Shown here: piece after piece, positions 49,730-53,173 of the stretch
Position numbering within the stretch: position 1 is the stretch's first letter
How the letters are laid out: the number at the start of each line of letters is the position of its first letter
NCBI GenBank assembly: GCA_024695465.1
Contig: JAILID010000079.1
Coordinates: 1 to 53,173, forward strand
Source: Lachnospiraceae bacterium
GTDB lineage: Bacteria > Bacillota > Clostridia > Lachnospirales > Lachnospiraceae
DNA: 53,173 nt
Direction: 5' to 3'
Position numbers and translations under genes: made by a program
Notes under the pieces: model-generated
The model's input: only the letters and a program-made list of their open reading frames with translations
Told to the model about the DNA's origin: nothing
Database searches by the model: none

Positions 49730-51754
49730 ATGTACATACTGCTTTTGGTTTTCCTGCCATTCCTTGAAGCGCTCATCGCCTATGTGCTGGGGCGGCGCGA
49801 CGAGAACGCGAGGGACAACTTCGCGATCGCCTGCGCGGTCCTGGGTCTCATTTTTGCCCTGCTGCTGCCGGTGCTCAAGCCGGCGCTCACGATCCCCGGG
49901 ATCTTCGTGTACGGGCTGCATTTCACGACGGACGGTTTCCGCTGCGCCTACAGCATCGTGACCGCGGTCATGTGGGCGGGCACGACGGTGTTCGCGAAGG
50001 AATATTTTGCCCATGAGCGGGAAAATTTAAACCGCTACTGGCTCTTCGTCCTGATGACGCTGGGAGCCACCCAGGGCGTCATGCTCTCGGCGGACCTCAT
50101 GACGGCTTTCATTTTCTTCGAGATCCTCTCCTTCACGTCTTTCACCTGGGTCATCCACGAGGAGACCCCGGAGGCGATCCGCGCGGGCTATACCTACCTT
50201 TTCATCGCGGTGATCGGCGGCCTCATCCTCTTCATGGGCCTTATTCTCATCGATCAGGCGGCGGGCACCCTGCTCTTTAGCGGGCTCAAGGCCGCGGCTG
50301 CCGCGGCGGAAAAGAAAGGGATGCTCTTCGCCGGAGGCATCTGCGTCCTCATCGGCTTCGGCGCGAAGGCCGGCATGTTCCCGGTCCACGTCTGGCTGCC
50401 GAAAGCTCACCCGGTCGCGCCCTCTCCGGCGTCGGCCCTGCTCTCCGGCATCCTGACCAAGGTCGGTATCTACGGGATTTTGATGCTCTCGCTGAACGCG
50501 CTCTTTTCGGACGTGGTTTTCGGAGGGATCGTGCTCACGCTCGGCCTCATCACGATGTTCTTAGGCGCTCTGCTGGCCCTTTTCTCCGTAAATCTCAAGA
50601 GAACGCTCGCCTGCTCCTCCATGTCCCAGGTCGGCTTCATCCTGACCGGGATCGGCACATGGCTGCTCTTTTCCGCGATGGGCCACGGGGAGGGAGAGGG
50701 CGCCGCGCTCGCGCTCTCCGGCGCGATGCTCCACATGGTCAACCACTCGCTCATCAAGCTGGTGCTCTTCATGTGCGCGGGCGTCGTCGTGATGAACCTG
50801 CACGCGCTCGATCTCAACGCGATCCGCGGCTACGGCCGGAACAAGCAGCTCTTCAAGCTCGCGTTCGGCCTCGGGGCCCTCGGCATCAGCGGCGTGCCCT
50901 TCTTTAACGGCTACATCTCGAAGACCATGCTCCACGAGGGCCTTGTCCACGTGCGGCACCTCTTCGAGGGCGGAGCCGTCTCGGCGCTTGTCTTCGCGGA
51001 GATCGTCTTCCTGGTCTCCGGCGGCTGCACATTCGCCTACATGCTGAAGCTTTTCATTTGCCTTTTTATTGAGAAAAATGAAGACCCGGCCCGCCAGGCC
51101 GCCTTCGACGCGCAGAAGACCTGCATGAACCCGGCCTCGACGCTGGCGATCGTCGGCTCGTCCGCGTTCATGGTCATTCTCGGCGTCCCGGCTGTCATGA
51201 AAAATATCGCCGAGGTCATGAGCGGGATGGAGGAGATCCACGAATTTGCCGCCTTCACCTTCGAAAATTTGAAGGGCGGCTTCATCTCCCTCGGGATCGG
51301 CGCGGTCCTCTACCTTTTCTTCATCCGCAAGGTATTGATGAAAGATGGACGTTATGTCAACCTGTGGCCCGCGAAGCTGGATCTGGAGGATCTCCTCTAC
51401 CGGCCGCTGCTCACAAGATGGCTGCCGGAGATATTCGGAAACCTGGCCCGCCTTTTCGGCGAAAATCTGCTCCTCGCTCCACTGGCCCGCTTCACCCTGC
51501 TTTTGGCTTCTTTTGTCGGACGCGTCATGGACGTCAGCCTGGACTCGCTCATCGTCCTTGCGCGGAAAACGGTGATCAGCGAGAAGCGCGTCCGCAACAG
51601 GGAGCATCTGTCCCGCGTCACGAGGTGGCAGACCCTGCGCAGGGAGACCCAGGATGCCGCGGAGCCGGTGTTTGCAGGCTTTACCTTCGCCATGTTCATG
51701 ACCTGCATCGGGATGCTCATCATTTTCGGCGTCCTCTTGTATTATATGCTGTAA
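49730..51754 (+). CDS. Antiporter-like membrane subunit 4, long form
   Basis: A 674-residue protein, the largest of the four. The NuoL/M/N core (about 1-470) has 'FIFFEILSFTSFTWV' (TM5 Glu), 'FGAKAGMFPVHVWLPKAHP' (TM7 Lys) and 'LLSGILTKVGIYG' (TM8 Lys). An extra 200-residue C-terminal part holds two or three more helices and a long amphipathic stretch, somewhat like the lateral-helix extension of NuoL. AAGGAGGAAG lies before the ATG. It is the last membrane subunit. No hydrogenase, quinone-binding or iron-sulfur subunit follows. Confidence 0.92.
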   Translation: MYILLLVFLPFLEALIAYVLGRRDENARDNFAIACAVLGLIFALLLPVLKPALTIPGIFVYGLHFTTDGFRCAYSIVTAVMWAGTTVFAKEYFAHERENLNRYWLFVLMTLGATQGVMLSADLMTAFIFFEILSFTSFTWVIHEETPEAIRAGYTYLFIAVIGGLILFMGLILIDQAAGTLLFSGLKAAAAAAEKKGMLFAGGICVLIGFGAKAGMFPVHVWLPKAHPVAPSPASALLSGILTKVGIYGILMLSLNALFSDVVFGGIVLTLGLITMFLGALLALFSVNLKRTLACSSMSQVGFILTGIGTWLLFSAMGHGEGEGAALALSGAMLHMVNHSLIKLVLFMCAGVVVMNLHALDLNAIRGYGRNKQLFKLAFGLGALGISGVPFFNGYISKTMLHEGLVHVRHLFEGGAVSALVFAEIVFLVSGGCTFAYMLKLFICLFIEKNEDPARQAAFDAQKTCMNPASTLAIVGSSAFMVILGVPAVMKNIAEVMSGMEEIHEFAAFTFENLKGGFISLGIGAVLYLFFIRKVLMKDGRYVNLWPAKLDLEDLLYRPLLTRWLPEIFGNLARLFGENLLLAPLARFTLLLASFVGRVMDVSLDSLIVLARKTVISEKRVRNREHLSRVTRWQTLRRETQDAAEPVFAGFTFAMFMTCIGMLIIFGVLLYYML

Positions 51755-51767
51755 AGGGTGTATGATT

Positions 51768-52247
51768 ATGAAATTTGAATTATCTACGCTGATCTATCTG
51801 GAGCGGGACGGTCAGTATCTTATGCTGCACCGCACCGTGAAGAAAAATGACGTCAACAAGGACAAGTGGATCGGCGTCGGAGGGCATTTCGAGCAGGACG
51901 AGAGCCCCGAGGAGTGCGCCATCCGCGAGACCTTTGAGGAGACCGGCTATAGGATCAACAGCATGCGCTACCGCGGAATTGTGACTTTCATTTCAGGAAA
52001 CGGCGTGACGGAATACATGTCGCTTTTTACATCAGATGATTTCAGCGGGATCCCCCATGACTGCGATGAGGGGGAGCTTTGCTGGGTCGATAAAGAGGCT
52101 GTTTACGGCCTTACTATATGGGAAGGAGACAAGATCTTTTTCCGCCTGCTTGAGGCGGATGAATCCTTCTTCTCCCTGAAACTCGTTTACGACGGCAGCG
52201 GCGGGCTTGTGACCGCTGCACTGAACGGAAAGGTAATGGAATTATGA
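51768..52247 (+). CDS. Nudix hydrolase (MutT-like)
   Basis: A 159-residue enzyme with a complete Nudix box beginning at 'GGHFEQDESPEECAIRE' and ending 'TFEETG', which binds Mg2+ and hydrolyses nucleoside diphosphate-linked compounds. The overall form is like the 8-oxo-dGTP diphosphatase group, though the substrate is not fixed by the box. ATG 51768 is about 9 bases after AAAGGG; ATG 51762 is closer. It follows the antiporter operon by 13 bases, so is probably co-transcribed. Its stop overlaps the next gene's start. Confidence 0.93.
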   Translation: MKFELSTLIYLERDGQYLMLHRTVKKNDVNKDKWIGVGGHFEQDESPEECAIRETFEETGYRINSMRYRGIVTFISGNGVTEYMSLFTSDDFSGIPHDCDEGELCWVDKEAVYGLTIWEGDKIFFRLLEADESFFSLKLVYDGSGGLVTAALNGKVMEL

Positions 52248-53173
52248 ACAAGGACAGAGAGAGTTTTAAGTCGCGGATCGGTTTTCTTCTGGTGAGCGCA
52301 GGCTGCGCCATCGGCATCGGCAATGTGTGGAAATTCCCCTTTATCACCGGGGAGTACGGCGGAGGCGTCTTCGTCCTTTTCTACCTGATCTTCCTCATCA
52401 TCATGGGTATCCCGGTGCTCACCATGGAGCTGGCGGTCGGCCGCGGCAGCAAGAAGAGCGCGGTGCAGGGCTTCAAGGCCCTCGAGCCCAAGGGCTCCTT
52501 CTGGCACATCCACGGCTGGGTCTGCGTCATCGGCTGCACCATGCTCATGATGTACTACACGACGGTCGCGGGCTGGATGGTCAACTATTTCGTCAAATTT
52601 GCGACGGGCGCATTTGAGGGCATCGGCGACGGCGAAGTCGCAGGAGTCTTTGGGAACATGCTTTCCAACCCTTCCGAGATGGTCGGCTACATGGCCCTCA
52701 CGGTCATCGCCGGCATCGCGGTCTGCTCCTTCAGCCTGCAGAAAGGCGTTGAGCGGATCACCAAGGTCATGATGATCGGCCTGCTGGCCCTGATCGTTCT
52801 CTTAGCGATCCATTCCCTGACGCTGGAAGGCGCGGCGGAGGGCGTCAAGTTCTACCTGCTCCCTGACTTCAACAGGGCTAAGGAGATGGGTCTCGGCACC
52901 GTGATCACGGCGGCCATGAACCAGGCGTTCTTCACGCTGTCCCTCGGCATCGGCTCCATGGAGATCTTCGGCAGTTACATGTCCGACGACTATTCGCTCG
53001 GCGGCGAGTCCATCCGGATCACCGTGCTCGATACATTTGTCGCGATCATGTCCGGTCTTATCATTTTCCCGGCATGCTTCTCCTACAACGTCCCGACGGC
53101 CCAGGGCCCGGCCCTCATCTTCATGGCGCTGCCGGAGGTCTTCATCCACATGGCGGGCGGCCGTCTCTGGGGC
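52244..53173 (+). CDS. Sodium-dependent transporter, NSS (SNF) family, N-terminal part
   Basis: The frame is open to the end of the window (310 residues seen; full family length about 450-500). The start 'FLLVSAGCAIGIGNVWKFPF' is the helix-1 signature of the neurotransmitter:sodium symporters, carrying Na+ and substrate ligands. Seven or so helices are present. Such bacterial proteins import amino acids with Na+. ATG overlaps the Nudix stop (ATGA), so it is in the same operon. Placement after a cation antiporter makes sense, since it would use the Na+ gradient made by it. Substrate cannot be told. Confidence 0.93.
   Translation, partial: MNKDRESFKSRIGFLLVSAGCAIGIGNVWKFPFITGEYGGGVFVLFYLIFLIIMGIPVLTMELAVGRGSKKSAVQGFKALEPKGSFWHIHGWVCVIGCTMLMMYYTTVAGWMVNYFVKFATGAFEGIGDGEVAGVFGNMLSNPSEMVGYMALTVIAGIAVCSFSLQKGVERITKVMMIGLLALIVLLAIHSLTLEGAAEGVKFYLLPDFNRAKEMGLGTVITAAMNQAFFTLSLGIGSMEIFGSYMSDDYSLGGESIRITVLDTFVAIMSGLIIFPACFSYNVPTAQGPALIFMALPEVFIHMAGGRLWG

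Overview
The window (about 53 kb, roughly 55% G+C, tightly packed) looks like the chromosome of an anaerobic Gram-positive Clostridia bacterium, most likely a member of the Lachnospiraceae. Supporting signs are an Rnf complex in the order C-D/G-E-A-B, surface pilins ending in an SPTGI-type sorting signal with class B sortases, the GlgC/GlgD pair, YARHG and SseB-domain proteins, a divergent kinase/HTH pair, and strong AGGAGG ribosome binding sites. No rRNA, tRNA, IS element, CRISPR array or prophage was seen.

Layout. 1-5.5 kb is the end of a surface polysaccharide locus: the C-terminus of a flippase, a GT2 glycosyltransferase, a GT4-GT2 fusion, and a large membrane protein that appears split into two reading frames. 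5.5-9 kb holds a small HTH-like protein, an HTH regulator divergent from a Ser/Thr kinase, and a prepilin peptidase and TadZ-like ATPase without the rest of a Tad system. 9-14.3 kb is the rnf operon. It has a consensus promoter, a possible attenuator in its leader, and rnfD fused to rnfG. 14.5-16 kb encodes an L,D-transpeptidase. 16.3-22.9 kb is a sortase-assembled pilus operon with two pilins, two class B sortases and two signal-peptidase-like proteins whose catalytic dyads are both replaced, as in the streptococcal pilus chaperone SipA. A TtcA-like thiolase is on the minus strand at 23-23.9 kb.

24.1-33.9 kb reads as one operon: a single-chain CydDC-like ABC exporter, a LacZ-type beta-galactosidase, a zinc-ribbon/YARHG membrane protein and an NhaC-family antiporter. 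34-36.8 kb has a Dabb protein, an SseB-domain protein and a secreted CHAP-like/ricin-like protein lacking its catalytic cysteine. 37-39.3 kb is glgC-glgD. 39.5-42.2 kb (minus) pairs a phosphoesterase with an unusual BMP-type receptor that has no signal peptide, under a promoter containing a perfect 16-bp palindrome. 42.2-51.8 kb is an Mrp/Mbh-type cation antiporter operon with four large antiporter-like subunits and no hydrogenase. It is followed by a Nudix hydrolase and the start of a sodium-dependent NSS transporter.

Together the genes describe an ion-gradient-driven anaerobe. Rnf couples ferredoxin oxidation to ion export, and the Mrp-type complex and NhaC protein exchange Na+ and H+. The NSS carrier spends the gradient. 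The most noteworthy features are the pilus locus with two pseudo-peptidases, the RnfD-RnfG fusion, the hydrogenase-free Mbh-like operon and the cytoplasmic BMP receptor.
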